42,004 nucleotides of DNA from CAZSMK01 sp964608095 (GTDB lineage Bacteria > Sumerlaeota > Sumerlaeia > MWCT01 > JAGHBZ01). Shown in pieces: positions 17,292 through 25,359 of this stretch. Position 1 is the stretch's first letter; each line of letters begins with the position of its first letter. Both the position numbers and the translations under genes were made by a program. Below the pieces are notes generated by a model. It did not search any database, was not told where the DNA came from, and was given only the letters and a program-made list of their open reading frames with translations. The stretch lies in assembly GCA_964608095.1 (NCBI GenBank), contig CAZSMK010000144.1, positions 1 through 42,004 of the forward strand. Reading direction: 5' to 3'.

Positions 17292-17808
17292 GCAGACGAA
17301 ATACAGGGCACGACATTATCGTGGCATAACGCTTATAGAGATGCTGATCGTGATTGCCATAATCGCCATAATAAGCGGTCCGTTGTGTTTTACCTTTGTA
17401 ATCTACAGCCGGCAAAGTCACACGCTGAGCATTGATTTCGCTTTGCAGGATAGCGCCCGACTGGCATGCAGTGCGCTGATAAGAGATATCAGTTCCGCAT
17501 CGGAAACACTCGATAAATATGAAGCGTGGGAGAGAAGCCCGTCCGTTCTTATCCTTAAGTCGATGAGGGGTGAAAAAGAGCAATTCATAATATACGAGTG
17601 TAAGGAGGGGTGGTTTGCGCGCCACATTATCAGACCGGATACTCAATCTATAATTCATACATCGAGGGTAATTCCTGAACACGTCAGGTCTTTTGAATAT
17701 GATGTAAAAGGACGTTTAATACATTTTAAATTAAGCATGGGCTATACATTCCAGGGTAAGGAAAAGGCACTTGAATATTCGTCGGCGTCGGCGATGCCTG
17801 TCTTATGA
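17284..17808 (+). CDS. GspJ-like minor pseudopilin
   Basis: A 174-aa prepilin with the leader ending HYRG-ITLIE (cut after Gly14, Glu at +5) and a membrane helix at about 15-37. The globular part includes LACSALIRDISSASETLDKY and a beta-rich C-terminal part typical of GspJ. It overlaps the GspI-like gene by 8 bp and the next gene by 4 bp (ATGA), so the set is tightly co-translated. GspI, GspJ and GspK normally form the tip complex of a type II secretion pseudopilus; the same role is inferred here. Confidence 0.82.
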   Translation: MNRQTKYRARHYRGITLIEMLIVIAIIAIISGPLCFTFVIYSRQSHTLSIDFALQDSARLACSALIRDISSASETLDKYEAWERSPSVLILKSMRGEKEQFIIYECKEGWFARHIIRPDTQSIIHTSRVIPEHVRSFEYDVKGRLIHFKLSMGYTFQGKEKALEYSSASAMPVL

Positions 17809-18227
17809 TGATGAAACGACATAATAAAGGGGAACGCGGTGTATCATTGCTGCTGTTTCTCGGCATACTTGCGGTAATCAGTATGTTGTCGCTGGCTTTA
17901 TACACCGAGATTTTGTCTACGGCATTAACGGCAAAACGTTTGGAACGAGACGTGCAGGCGTTGAATCTTGCCGAAGCGGGGATTGAATTTACCCTTTACA
18001 CGTTGAACTACGAGGATACGGGAGCGAAATCCATTCTGCAACAACAGCTCGAGACCGGCATGTTCAGTGTGACTATCCAGCAGTGGGCTGATGCCGCGGG
18101 CACAAGTCTTATCGTCAAGTCAACCGGTTCGGTTCCTCCGGGAAAAGCCCTTTACGAGCGCACGATAGAAGCAGTGGTCGCCCAGAAAGAGGGGCGCTTT
18201 ATCCTGATTAAAAAAGCGGTGTATTAA
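17805..18227 (+). CDS. PilX/GspK-like minor pilin
   Basis: A 140-aa protein with the leader ending GERG-VSLLL and one hydrophobic helix (about 13-35). Position +5 is Leu rather than Glu, as in GspK and some PilX proteins. The helix is followed by LNLAEAGIEFTLYTL, a hallmark of PilX-N/GspK N-termini. True GspK is about 300 aa, so this lacks the large alpha domain and is better described as PilX-like. Its start overlaps the GspJ-like gene by 4 bp. The missing Glu5 is thought in GspK to favour the tip position; that is family knowledge applied here. Confidence 0.78.
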   Translation: MMMKRHNKGERGVSLLLFLGILAVISMLSLALYTEILSTALTAKRLERDVQALNLAEAGIEFTLYTLNYEDTGAKSILQQQLETGMFSVTIQQWADAAGTSLIVKSTGSVPPGKALYERTIEAVVAQKEGRFILIKKAVY

Positions 18228-18230
18228 TCT

Positions 18231-19439
18231 ATGAAAACGCACAGGACATATACAACAGGTTTTACCATGATTGAGATTCTCATAGTTGTCAGCGTCATAG
18301 CTGTTCTTGCTGCCATTGCGGTGCCGAATTTTCTCGAGGCGCAAGTTCGATCAAAGGTCTCCCGGACGGTACAGGATTTTGAGTTTATCGCCCTGGCACT
18401 GGAGACCTATTTTGCGGATTATGGCAAGTATCCGCCTGTATCGCCTCTTATAAAATCCAAAGAGGAGCCGGTATGCGAAGAGGTGCTTGTCAGAGTCGTT
18501 AGGAGCAGGTTTAGTTATGCTCCTTTAGGACCGAATTCTTTTGAAGTGGCGGGACACGACGAATCCACAACGCCAGGACTTGTTACTCCAGATACAGATG
18601 TCGGTGTTATGTTTCCTCCGGAGATGATAGAATCCGGTATGTTCGGACCGCCCTGTCCCGGCTTGGAGCCTGAAGTACAAAGACCAATTGAAAAAAAAGA
18701 ACCCTGTCCCGGCTTGGAGCCTGAAGTACAAAGACCAATTGAAAAAAAAGAACCCTTTCCCGAATTATTGGAAGCGCAAACATACAGCGAGGAAGAAAAG
18801 AAAACCATCCACAACCGGACACAGCAAATAGAGGCGGCAAGGCTTAAATATTATTACGAGGATCTTTTCAACTATCATATCATAACGCCGGAAACGGTAA
18901 AAAACGAAGTTCTGAGACTTGATATGCCCGGTGTCGAACCGGAACCTCCCCGCAAAGGAGAACCTGAACTAATTCCACCTGAAATGATGGGAGAGCCCTT
19001 TCAGTTCAAAGAACCAGACGAACCTTTCCCCTATTCAGATGAAGAGATGATACGGTTAAAGGTGTTTAAATTCGAGGTGCAATATTATAACGGTGAACAA
19101 ATACCCGCTTCCATTGTGAAAGCACAGGTTATTAATCAGTATCAATACGACATGTCCCTGTACCGCCTTACTACGCCTATTTCCTACATTTCCAAGGAAA
19201 TCCTTCCCGATTCTTTTGCCAGTGTTCGAGAACAACCGTTTGGATATCTCAACTTCACGCAGATCGACACAGAGGGGATAAAGATTGAAGAAATCGGGAG
19301 AAACGCGCTTTACGCGCTGACATCTTGTGCCCCGGACAATGAGGGAACACCAATAAACATACTGCCCATCCCCTACATATCATATGACCCAACAAACGGC
19401 ACTGTCAGCCCTGGAGACATCGTGCGCTTCTCGGATTAA
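18231..19439 (+). CDS. GspG-like pseudopilin with a large acidic insertion
   Basis: The N-terminus is a standard pseudopilin: leader TTG-FTMIEI with Glu at +5, then the helix and the VPNFLEAQVRSKVSRT...DYGKYPP block (32-69). The C-terminus (about 308-402, YRLTTPISYI to YDPTNGTVSPGDIVRFSD) is also typical of this pilin group. In ordinary members these parts are separated by a few tens of residues; here about 240 residues rich in Pro, Glu and Lys lie between them. They include an exact tandem copy of PCPGLEPEVQRPIEKKE (141-157 and 158-174). It is the last gene of the operon and likely the main pseudopilus subunit. The insertion may form an exposed, flexible decoration; no function is known. Confidence 0.85.
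   Translation: MKTHRTYTTGFTMIEILIVVSVIAVLAAIAVPNFLEAQVRSKVSRTVQDFEFIALALETYFADYGKYPPVSPLIKSKEEPVCEEVLVRVVRSRFSYAPLGPNSFEVAGHDESTTPGLVTPDTDVGVMFPPEMIESGMFGPPCPGLEPEVQRPIEKKEPCPGLEPEVQRPIEKKEPFPELLEAQTYSEEEKKTIHNRTQQIEAARLKYYYEDLFNYHIITPETVKNEVLRLDMPGVEPEPPRKGEPELIPPEMMGEPFQFKEPDEPFPYSDEEMIRLKVFKFEVQYYNGEQIPASIVKAQVINQYQYDMSLYRLTTPISYISKEILPDSFASVREQPFGYLNFTQIDTEGIKIEEIGRNALYALTSCAPDNEGTPINILPIPYISYDPTNGTVSPGDIVRFSD
18651..18752 (+). repeat. Exact 51-bp tandem duplication inside the GspG-like gene
   Basis: Bases 18651-18701 and 18702-18752 are identical 51-bp units, each starting CCCTGTCCCGGCTTGG and ending GAAAAAAAAGAA. Another partial unit (CCCTTTCCCGAA) follows. The unit is a multiple of three, so the frame is kept and 17 residues are doubled. 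The absence of any difference between the copies indicates a recent duplication, or an assembly artefact. Confidence 0.95.
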
Positions 19440-19450
19440 GCCTTTCCGCT

Positions 19451-19477
19451 AAAAAAGATAAGTACGTTACCTTTTTT
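19451..19477 (+). terminator. Possible terminator after the pilin operon
   Basis: AAAAAAG-A-TAA, a short loop, then TTA-C-CTTTTTT forms a stem with one mismatch, ending in a run of T. It lies 12 bp after the stop of the last pilin gene. The stem is A/T rich and weak, so it is only a candidate. Confidence 0.35.
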
Positions 19478-19593
19478 CCCCAAGATTAGCCCCAACCATC
19501 TTCAGCCCATTCCGCCATTTTATGAATGAATTCGCAGCAAGAGGAATAGTACAATTCTATTCATGCAGGTTAACTATCGGATACCCTTAATCC

Positions 19594-20247
19594 ATGAATA
19601 AGAAGGTTATAATAATCCGTGGTTTATACGGTGGGCGACTAATTTTTGTCCCGCTTGTCCATGCATTAAGAAAAGCGAGGTTCACCGTCCATTATTTAAA
19701 GTTTTCTCCCCGTGAGGACAGCATTGAAGGCGGATGCAGTAAATTGCTTGAAGTACTTTCGCATTGCGATGGAGAAGAGCTCTATTGTGTGACGCATAGC
19801 ATGGGCGGGCTTGTTCTGCGCGCACTCGGCAATCGTTCGAAGGAAAACAATAACCTGGCACGGGCGGTTCTTATTGCTCCGCCAAACCATGGATCGCTTC
19901 TCATGAAAAAAATTTCCACGTTGCCGATTCCCGAGCGTGACCGGGTTCTTAACTTCATTTTCGGCAAAGCCCGGCTCGACCTTCTTCCCGATGAAGAGGG
20001 TATGGCGACGGGATTGCCGCTACCACCGTGCGAATTCGGCATCATCGCAGGTGGCAAAAACGGCACAAAGGGATTCTCTCCTTTCTTACCCGGCGACAAC
20101 GACGGAACAATTACCGTAGCAACCACACGGATAGAAGGAATGAAGGATTTCATGCTGTTACCCTACATGCATACGCCCATAATGTGGAGTAGACGTACTA
20201 TACGTGCTACACTTAATTTTCTGTATCACGGCGATTTCAGCGAGTGA
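19594..20247 (+). CDS. Alpha/beta hydrolase (lipase/PGAP1-like)
   Basis: A 217-aa cytosolic-type alpha/beta hydrolase. The nucleophile elbow is THSMGG with Ser69. An oxyanion-hole-like segment IIRGLYGGRLIF lies at the N-terminus (6-18), a likely acid in PGDNDGTI near 170-176, and a candidate His in PYMHTPIM near 192. The APPNHGS segment after strand 6 is typical of EstA/LipA and PGAP1-type lipases. The substrate is unknown. It is followed after 6 bp by recO and probably shares its transcript. Confidence 0.85.
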   Translation: MNKKVIIIRGLYGGRLIFVPLVHALRKARFTVHYLKFSPREDSIEGGCSKLLEVLSHCDGEELYCVTHSMGGLVLRALGNRSKENNNLARAVLIAPPNHGSLLMKKISTLPIPERDRVLNFIFGKARLDLLPDEEGMATGLPLPPCEFGIIAGGKNGTKGFSPFLPGDNDGTITVATTRIEGMKDFMLLPYMHTPIMWSRRTIRATLNFLYHGDFSE

Positions 20248-20253
20248 GGAACT

Positions 20254-21057
20254 ATGGCAGAGTTCAAAACAGACGGATATGTGCTGCGGGTGTTCGATTA
20301 CGGCGAGACCAGCCAGATTGCACACGTACTTACTCCAGAGAAAGGTAATATCACGGTTCTTGCGAAGGGCATAAAGCGACGGAAGCGGGGAACACCCATA
20401 AGCGCCCAACTCGAGCCTTTCACGAAAATCGCCATGGTGCTTCATTACAAGGCGCCGACCAGCATGGCGCTACTCAAAGAGTTTTCTTCCATCGAGCGTC
20501 ACCAGATTTTGAAATCCGACATCCGTTGCCTGGGCGTGGCAGGAATCATCTTTGACATTATCGATAAGTCGGTCGAACCTGAAAAGAGGAGTCATCGATT
20601 AATCGATCTTATCGATCATTTCTTCTGCAATCTCGGGGAGCCGAAGTCCAAGCCTTTAACCCTCTGCACACAATATCTTCTCAAGCTTATAGCATTGCTG
20701 GGATACGAACCGCAACTGTATCAATGCGACACCTGTAAGAAGAAAACGCATCTCGAATATTTCAGCCCGCAAATCGGCGCAACAATTTGCAGGGAATGTG
20801 CCGGAAGCAAGGTCAACAAAAAAAATCTTTTCCCTTTACGTCCTGACGCACTCTCTTTGATGCGCAGAATCCTCAAGGCAAACTATGCAGAACTGCAGAA
20901 TCTTCGATTAAGCGCACAACAATCCATGTCCATCATCCGGCTCGTTCGGGCTTTGTGTAGTCATCACCTTACCATGCAACCGTATAAGAGTTGGCGGTTT
21001 TTTGAGCGAACCGCGTACAGCGATCTTTTCACGAAGACGAATGAAACGAAGAAATAG
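20254..21057 (+). CDS. recO: DNA repair protein RecO
   Basis: A recombination mediator that, with RecR (and RecF), loads RecA on SSB-coated DNA. The N-terminal OB fold begins with KTDGYVLRVFDYGETSQI and contains LTPEKGNITVLAKGIKRRK (27-44). The helical C-terminal domain carries a zinc finger CDTC (158-161) and CREC (179-182). The length of 267 aa is normal. GTGAGGA precedes the ATG and it starts 6 bp after the hydrolase. Its last bases overlap the start of the radical SAM gene. Confidence 0.95.
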   Translation: MAEFKTDGYVLRVFDYGETSQIAHVLTPEKGNITVLAKGIKRRKRGTPISAQLEPFTKIAMVLHYKAPTSMALLKEFSSIERHQILKSDIRCLGVAGIIFDIIDKSVEPEKRSHRLIDLIDHFFCNLGEPKSKPLTLCTQYLLKLIALLGYEPQLYQCDTCKKKTHLEYFSPQIGATICRECAGSKVNKKNLFPLRPDALSLMRRILKANYAELQNLRLSAQQSMSIIRLVRALCSHHLTMQPYKSWRFFERTAYSDLFTKTNETKK

Positions 21058-22255
21058 GAATATACGTGTCTACTTATGCGGTGAGCGCATTAACCGATTC
21101 AGCATAGGCGCCTTGATTCACAGTCTCGAGCGGGCGAATCTTGCGGACAAAATCAGCCTCCAGCATCTGACTTATGCTGACATTCTCGAGAACGCGGATA
21201 TACTGAAAGCGAAAGAATCGCTACTCGTTCTGGGCTTCTCCATGCTTACCATGCAATGGCAGCGTGTGATGGATGTACTAAAGAACGTAGTCAAGGAACC
21301 AAGGGAAAACATTCTTCTTGTTGCAGGAGGAGCCCATACAACCGGAAATCCAGAACAAGTCCTTGATCATGGATTCGATGTTGTATTTGTCGGGGAAGCG
21401 GAAGTAAGTTTTTCTTTATTTATTGAACGCCTCGCGGAAGGTGCGAGCTGGCGGGATATTCCCGGAATAGCCTATCGTAATGAAAAGGGAATGATATGTC
21501 ACAATCCGGCGCCTTCACCGATAAATCTCGATCTCTGTTCAACCACTGCGCCGTCAGCCGGCATCATAGGAAACATAGAAATTACGCGCGGATGTTATTA
21601 TGCGTGCAATTTTTGTCAGACTCCGCGTATTTTTAAAGGTACGGTCAGGCATAGAAATCTCGAGAGCATTGTTACCGAAGCGGAGCGGCTGCCCCGCTTT
21701 ATAGGTTTCATCTCGCCGAATGCGTTTTGTTATGGAGCAGACCGCCCGGGTGTAAACAAAGAGAATGCAATTATAACGATGCTGCAAAGATTGCGTAACC
21801 ACTTCGGGGAAAGGCAAATTAATTTTGGCATGTTTCCTTCGGAAGTCAGACCCGATTATGTCCGCCAGAGTCTGCTCCGAAACATTAAGCCCCTCATCAA
21901 CAATCGTTCTCTTGCTATAGGCGTTCAGTCAGCATCAGACAGGATATTGCGTAGGGCAAAAAGGCAACATACCATTGCGGATGCAGAGCGCGCCATCGAT
22001 ACATGTCTCGAAGAGGGATTCAATGTAATAATGGATTTTATTTTCGGGCTTCCGGGAGAAGACGAGGACGCGGTTAAAGAAACCCTTCACTTTCTTGAAA
22101 AAAGGATTTCCCAAAAGGTACGAATGAGATCACACCTCTTTACTCCCCTACCCGGTACCCCTTTCAGCAAAGAACCGCCGGGAAGGCTTCATCCATCGCT
22201 TCGTGAATTTATTGTGGAATGTGCGAGACAAAAACTCGTAATGGGTAGCTGGTAA
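21041..22255 (+). CDS. B12-binding domain radical SAM protein (TIGR04013-like)
   Basis: A 404-aa radical SAM enzyme. A degenerate cobalamin-binding Rossmann domain is N-terminal (about 8-130, with LLVLGFSML, LLVAGGAHTTGNPEQVL, VVFVGEAE). The radical SAM core follows with GCYYACNFCQTP, Cys 185, 189 and 192 binding the 4Fe-4S cluster. FGLPGEDED lies in the later core. It resembles a family of B12/radical SAM proteins known from methanogens and scattered bacteria whose reaction is unknown. The frame extends up to a TTG at 21002 inside recO; the ATG at 21041 gives a 17-bp overlap and is preferred. It converges on hslU with only 9 bp between. Confidence 0.87.
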   Translation: MKRRNRNIRVYLCGERINRFSIGALIHSLERANLADKISLQHLTYADILENADILKAKESLLVLGFSMLTMQWQRVMDVLKNVVKEPRENILLVAGGAHTTGNPEQVLDHGFDVVFVGEAEVSFSLFIERLAEGASWRDIPGIAYRNEKGMICHNPAPSPINLDLCSTTAPSAGIIGNIEITRGCYYACNFCQTPRIFKGTVRHRNLESIVTEAERLPRFIGFISPNAFCYGADRPGVNKENAIITMLQRLRNHFGERQINFGMFPSEVRPDYVRQSLLRNIKPLINNRSLAIGVQSASDRILRRAKRQHTIADAERAIDTCLEEGFNVIMDFIFGLPGEDEDAVKETLHFLEKRISQKVRMRSHLFTPLPGTPFSKEPPGRLHPSLREFIVECARQKLVMGSW

Positions 22256-22264
22256 CCGGGCAAA

Positions 22265-23692
22265 TCAAAGGATAAACTTACTCAGGTCTTCGCTTTTAAG
22301 AATATCCTTGAGGCGTTCCCGAATGAAGTTTGCGTTGACCTTGATTTGTTTCCCCTTGAGATCGGGGGCATCGTAAGAGACATCCTCGAGGACCTTCTCG
22401 AGGATAGTATGAAGTCGTCGTGCACCGATGTTCTCGGTCTGAGAGTTAACCTCTTTAGCAGAGCGTGCGATCTCTTCTATGCCATCCTCGGTAAAGATGA
22501 TTTTTACGCCTTCCGTCTCCATCAAGGCTTGATATTGCTTGGTAAGGGCATTCTGAGGTTCTGTCAGTATCCGTTTAAAATCATCAACGTCGAGAGATTT
22601 CAGTTCCACCCTCAAGGGGAACCTGCCCTGTAGTTCGGGGATCAAATCCGAGGGTTTGGTTTGATGAAACGCGCCCGCTGCAATGAACAGGATATGATCG
22701 GTTCTCACCATACCGTATTTGGTAAAGACCGTAGAACCTTCGACAATGGGAAGGATATCGCGCTGAACACCTTCGCGGCTGACATCCGGTCCGTGTCCTG
22801 ACGTTCCACGTCCTGCAATCTTATCGATCTCGTCTACAAAAATAATGCCTGTCTCCTCGACGCGTTGTAATGCTTCCTTTACGATTTTCTCCATGTCGAT
22901 GAGTTTTTCAATCTCTTCGTCGACGATTACGTTGAATGCCTCTTTAACCTTCATCTTTTTGGTTTTCTTCTGTGGCGGAATCATCCGGTCGAGAAAATTT
23001 CTCATATCGAATCCCACTTCCTCGATTCCTGAGCCGATACTGAATCCCGCAATCATATGCCCGCCGGAGGTAATTTCAACCTCGATTTCCCGCTCGTCGA
23101 GCTTGCCCTCCTCGAACATATCCGCCATGCGTTTTCGGTTGCGCTCGTAGCGTTGTCGAGCCTCGACCGCCCTTTCCTGTTCGGTTTTATAAACATCCGT
23201 GATCTCGCCGGTAGGCTGAAGAGAATCCTCCTGTGTTTTTGCGCGTCCTGTGCGACGGAGATTAGGCGGCGGTGGTAGGAGCAAATCAAGGATACGTTCT
23301 TTTGCATGTCGCTTAGCTTTATCCTTAACGTCGCCGGTCTTTTCTTCACGAACCATGTTGACCGCCATATCGCAAAGGTCGCGTACCATGCTCTCGACGT
23401 CGCGTCCGACATAACCGACCTCGGTATACTTGGTCGCTTCAACCTTGACCAGTGGAGCGTTAACGAGGCGAGCGAGTCGGCGTGCGATTTCGGTCTTCCC
23501 CACCCCCGTCGGTCCCATCATGATGATATTTTTCGGATTTACCTCATCGCGAAGATCCGGCGGCAGCTCTTTACGTCGGGCTCGATTCCTCAACGCAATC
23601 GCTACCATCTTCTTGGCTTCGTCCTGACTGATGATATATTTATCCAATTCCTTGACTATCTCTTTGGGTGTCAATCCTTTCTTGTCAGCCAT
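22265..23692 (-). CDS. hslU: ATP-dependent protease ATPase subunit HslU (ClpY)
   Basis: The AAA+ unfoldase that feeds proteins to the HslV peptidase. Walker A is GPTGVGKT (60-67), the pore loop GYVGRD is at 93-98, the I domain is at about 110-245, and Walker B is GIIFVDEIDK (282-291). Sensor 2 is in GARRLHT. The C-terminal tail DLSKFIL is the element that docks into HslV, so the protein looks fully functional (475 aa). HslV is normally the gene just upstream, but here the upstream gene is an unrelated lipoprotein and no hslV is in the window. It must lie elsewhere if the complex is made. Confidence 0.97.
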   Translation of the reverse strand: MADKKGLTPKEIVKELDKYIISQDEAKKMVAIALRNRARRKELPPDLRDEVNPKNIIMMGPTGVGKTEIARRLARLVNAPLVKVEATKYTEVGYVGRDVESMVRDLCDMAVNMVREEKTGDVKDKAKRHAKERILDLLLPPPPNLRRTGRAKTQEDSLQPTGEITDVYKTEQERAVEARQRYERNRKRMADMFEEGKLDEREIEVEITSGGHMIAGFSIGSGIEEVGFDMRNFLDRMIPPQKKTKKMKVKEAFNVIVDEEIEKLIDMEKIVKEALQRVEETGIIFVDEIDKIAGRGTSGHGPDVSREGVQRDILPIVEGSTVFTKYGMVRTDHILFIAAGAFHQTKPSDLIPELQGRFPLRVELKSLDVDDFKRILTEPQNALTKQYQALMETEGVKIIFTEDGIEEIARSAKEVNSQTENIGARRLHTILEKVLEDVSYDAPDLKGKQIKVNANFIRERLKDILKSEDLSKFIL

Positions 23693-23752
23693 GGGTAATC
23701 ACCTCTCGTGAGAAAAAATGCAGGAGAGAATTGCCGGTCAACGCACCGGTTC

Positions 23753-24397
23753 TTAATAATAAAATACATGCTTATTCATTGCTTTCACATAATCTTCAGC
23801 GACATCTTCCGCTGTACCGAGCCAGGAGAGGAACATATCGCGATCCTCCACCCGTTTTTGAAACTCGACTTCACCACTTTGAACGTCTACAAGCTTAATC
23901 TCGACATCGACCACGCTTGACCACCAGTGAAACGTTCGATGATGAGAAGTATGACAATCATAAACGACACCGGTAACGACCTTATCAACACTAAGGTCGC
24001 GCCCGATATCCATGGGATCTACTTGTTTCATAATATCGGCTCGTTGTTCATTGGAAAGATCGGGGTACTCCCGCTTGAGCACCTCCCTCTTGCTCGCAAG
24101 GTAGTATTTGTAATCCATACGTGAATAGACCTCGATAAAAGGACATCGTTTTTCAATTTCATCAGCAACAGCGTCGGCAACACCTTCACCGACATTAGGA
24201 TTATAGTAAATATCGCGAGCCCCGAACCACCACCCCTTGATCTCCCTGGTATCATCTATTTCGAAGGCAAGGTCAAAATTGAGTACGGCAACTCGGATTC
24301 TGGGCGGCTCGACGCGAGGCTGACGATGACATGAAGAAATAACCACCATAAACAAGACGAGCACGACCACACTTCTCATCACATAAATTTTTCGCAC
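23753..24397 (-). CDS. Predicted lipoprotein, CsgG/TolB-N-like
   Basis: A 214-aa exported protein. A short basic N-terminus and hydrophobic segment end in the lipobox VISSC, with Cys23 as the lipidated residue. The mature part begins with IRVAVLNFDLAF and VGEGVADAVADEIEKRCPFIEVYSR, the alternating pattern seen in TolB-N, CsgG and related lipoproteins. Strand-rich segments follow (VDKVVTGVVYDCHT, VVDVEIKLVDVQSGEVEFQKRVED). The start is GTG at 24397 with GGGAGA eight bases upstream; ATG at 24379 is an alternative. It lies 60 bp before hslU on the same strand. The exact role is unknown. Confidence 0.75.
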   Translation of the reverse strand: MRKIYVMRSVVVLVLFMVVISSCHRQPRVEPPRIRVAVLNFDLAFEIDDTREIKGWWFGARDIYYNPNVGEGVADAVADEIEKRCPFIEVYSRMDYKYYLASKREVLKREYPDLSNEQRADIMKQVDPMDIGRDLSVDKVVTGVVYDCHTSHHRTFHWWSSVVDVEIKLVDVQSGEVEFQKRVEDRDMFLSWLGTAEDVAEDYVKAMNKHVFYY

Positions 24398-24584
24398 CGA
24401 TTAGTTCTCCCTTTTGGTAAACAATCATCTCATTTTCGAGTCATATAACGGCTATGTCAACACTAATCCAAATGAATGGCAAGGTAATCAAGAGAGCATA
24501 TCATTGTATAAAGGAGGCATTTATTATAGCGAGGGAAATATCCGTTTTATGTCGAAATAATTAACATGAGTCATCAAGGTCTTT

Positions 24585-24617
24585 TCTCTTGAAATTCCCT
24601 ATATTCCTCTTCATACT
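24585..24617 (+). promoter_or_regulatory. Candidate promoter of the transaldolase-kinase unit
   Basis: TCTCTTGAAATT (24585-24596) contains the -35 box TTGAAA (24589-24594), and CATACT (24612-24617) stands 17 bp further on. The gene starts at 24663. The same 12-bp block with the same spacing to CATA recurs before the isomerase at 27082, which raises confidence above the modest consensus match. Confidence 0.4.
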
Positions 24618-24662
24618 CACGAATTATTCATATCTTAATATTATCATTACGGAGGGAATGCG

Positions 24663-25307
24663 ATGAAATTCTTCCTGGATACTGCAGATGTAGAAGAGAT
24701 AAAGAAGGCGAAAGCCATGGGCATCCTCGACGGATTGACCACCAATCCTTCATTGGTAGCCAGAACGGGCAGGAAGTTCGATGACGTGGTGAAAGAAGTG
24801 CTGACACTTGTGGATGGACCCATAAGCCTTGAAGTAATCTCAACAGATACGGCGGGCATGATAAAGGAAGCGAGGGAGCTGGCAAAACTCTCATCGAACG
24901 TGGTGATAAAGATTCCCCTTATCCCGGACGGACTTGTTGCGGTAAAACAGCTTGAAGAAGAAGGGATACACACCAACGTGACACTCTGTTTCTCCGCTAC
25001 ACAGGCGCTTCTTGCCGCTAAGGCAGGTGCATCGTATGTCAGCCCATTTATCGGCAGACTCGACGACATCAGCACGTACGGCATGAATGTGGTCACCGAT
25101 ATTAAAACGATCTTCAACAACTACGGATACGAGACCGAGATAATCGTTGCGAGTATACGCCATCCAATTCATATTCTGGAAGCCGCTCTTGTGGGCGCCG
25201 ATATTGCCACAATTCCGTATGCGGTTTTTGAGAAACTTGTCAAACATCCTCTTACCGATATCGGGATTGAGCGATTCTTGTCGGACTGGAAAAAGGTACC
25301 TGAGTAG
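24663..25307 (+). CDS. tal: Transaldolase, short TalC/FSA-type
   Basis: A class I aldolase of 214 aa that moves a dihydroxyacetone unit (transaldolase) or cleaves fructose 6-phosphate (FSA). Family motifs are FFLDTADVEEIKKA (3-16), GLTTNPSL (24-31), VVIKIPLIPDG with Schiff-base Lys83, THVTL-equivalent TNVTLCFSATQALLAAKAGA (104-123) and SPFIGRLDD (127-135). Sequence alone does not separate transaldolase from F6P aldolase, but this short form in bacteria is usually transaldolase. GGAGGG stands six bases before the ATG. It opens a sugar unit with the FGGY kinase 52 bp downstream. Confidence 0.95.
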   Translation: MKFFLDTADVEEIKKAKAMGILDGLTTNPSLVARTGRKFDDVVKEVLTLVDGPISLEVISTDTAGMIKEARELAKLSSNVVIKIPLIPDGLVAVKQLEEEGIHTNVTLCFSATQALLAAKAGASYVSPFIGRLDDISTYGMNVVTDIKTIFNNYGYETEIIVASIRHPIHILEAALVGADIATIPYAVFEKLVKHPLTDIGIERFLSDWKKVPE

Positions 25308-25359
25308 TTTCCCCCTCTCCTCCGTCGCTAAAACCATCTAAAACCTGAAAGGTGACGCC

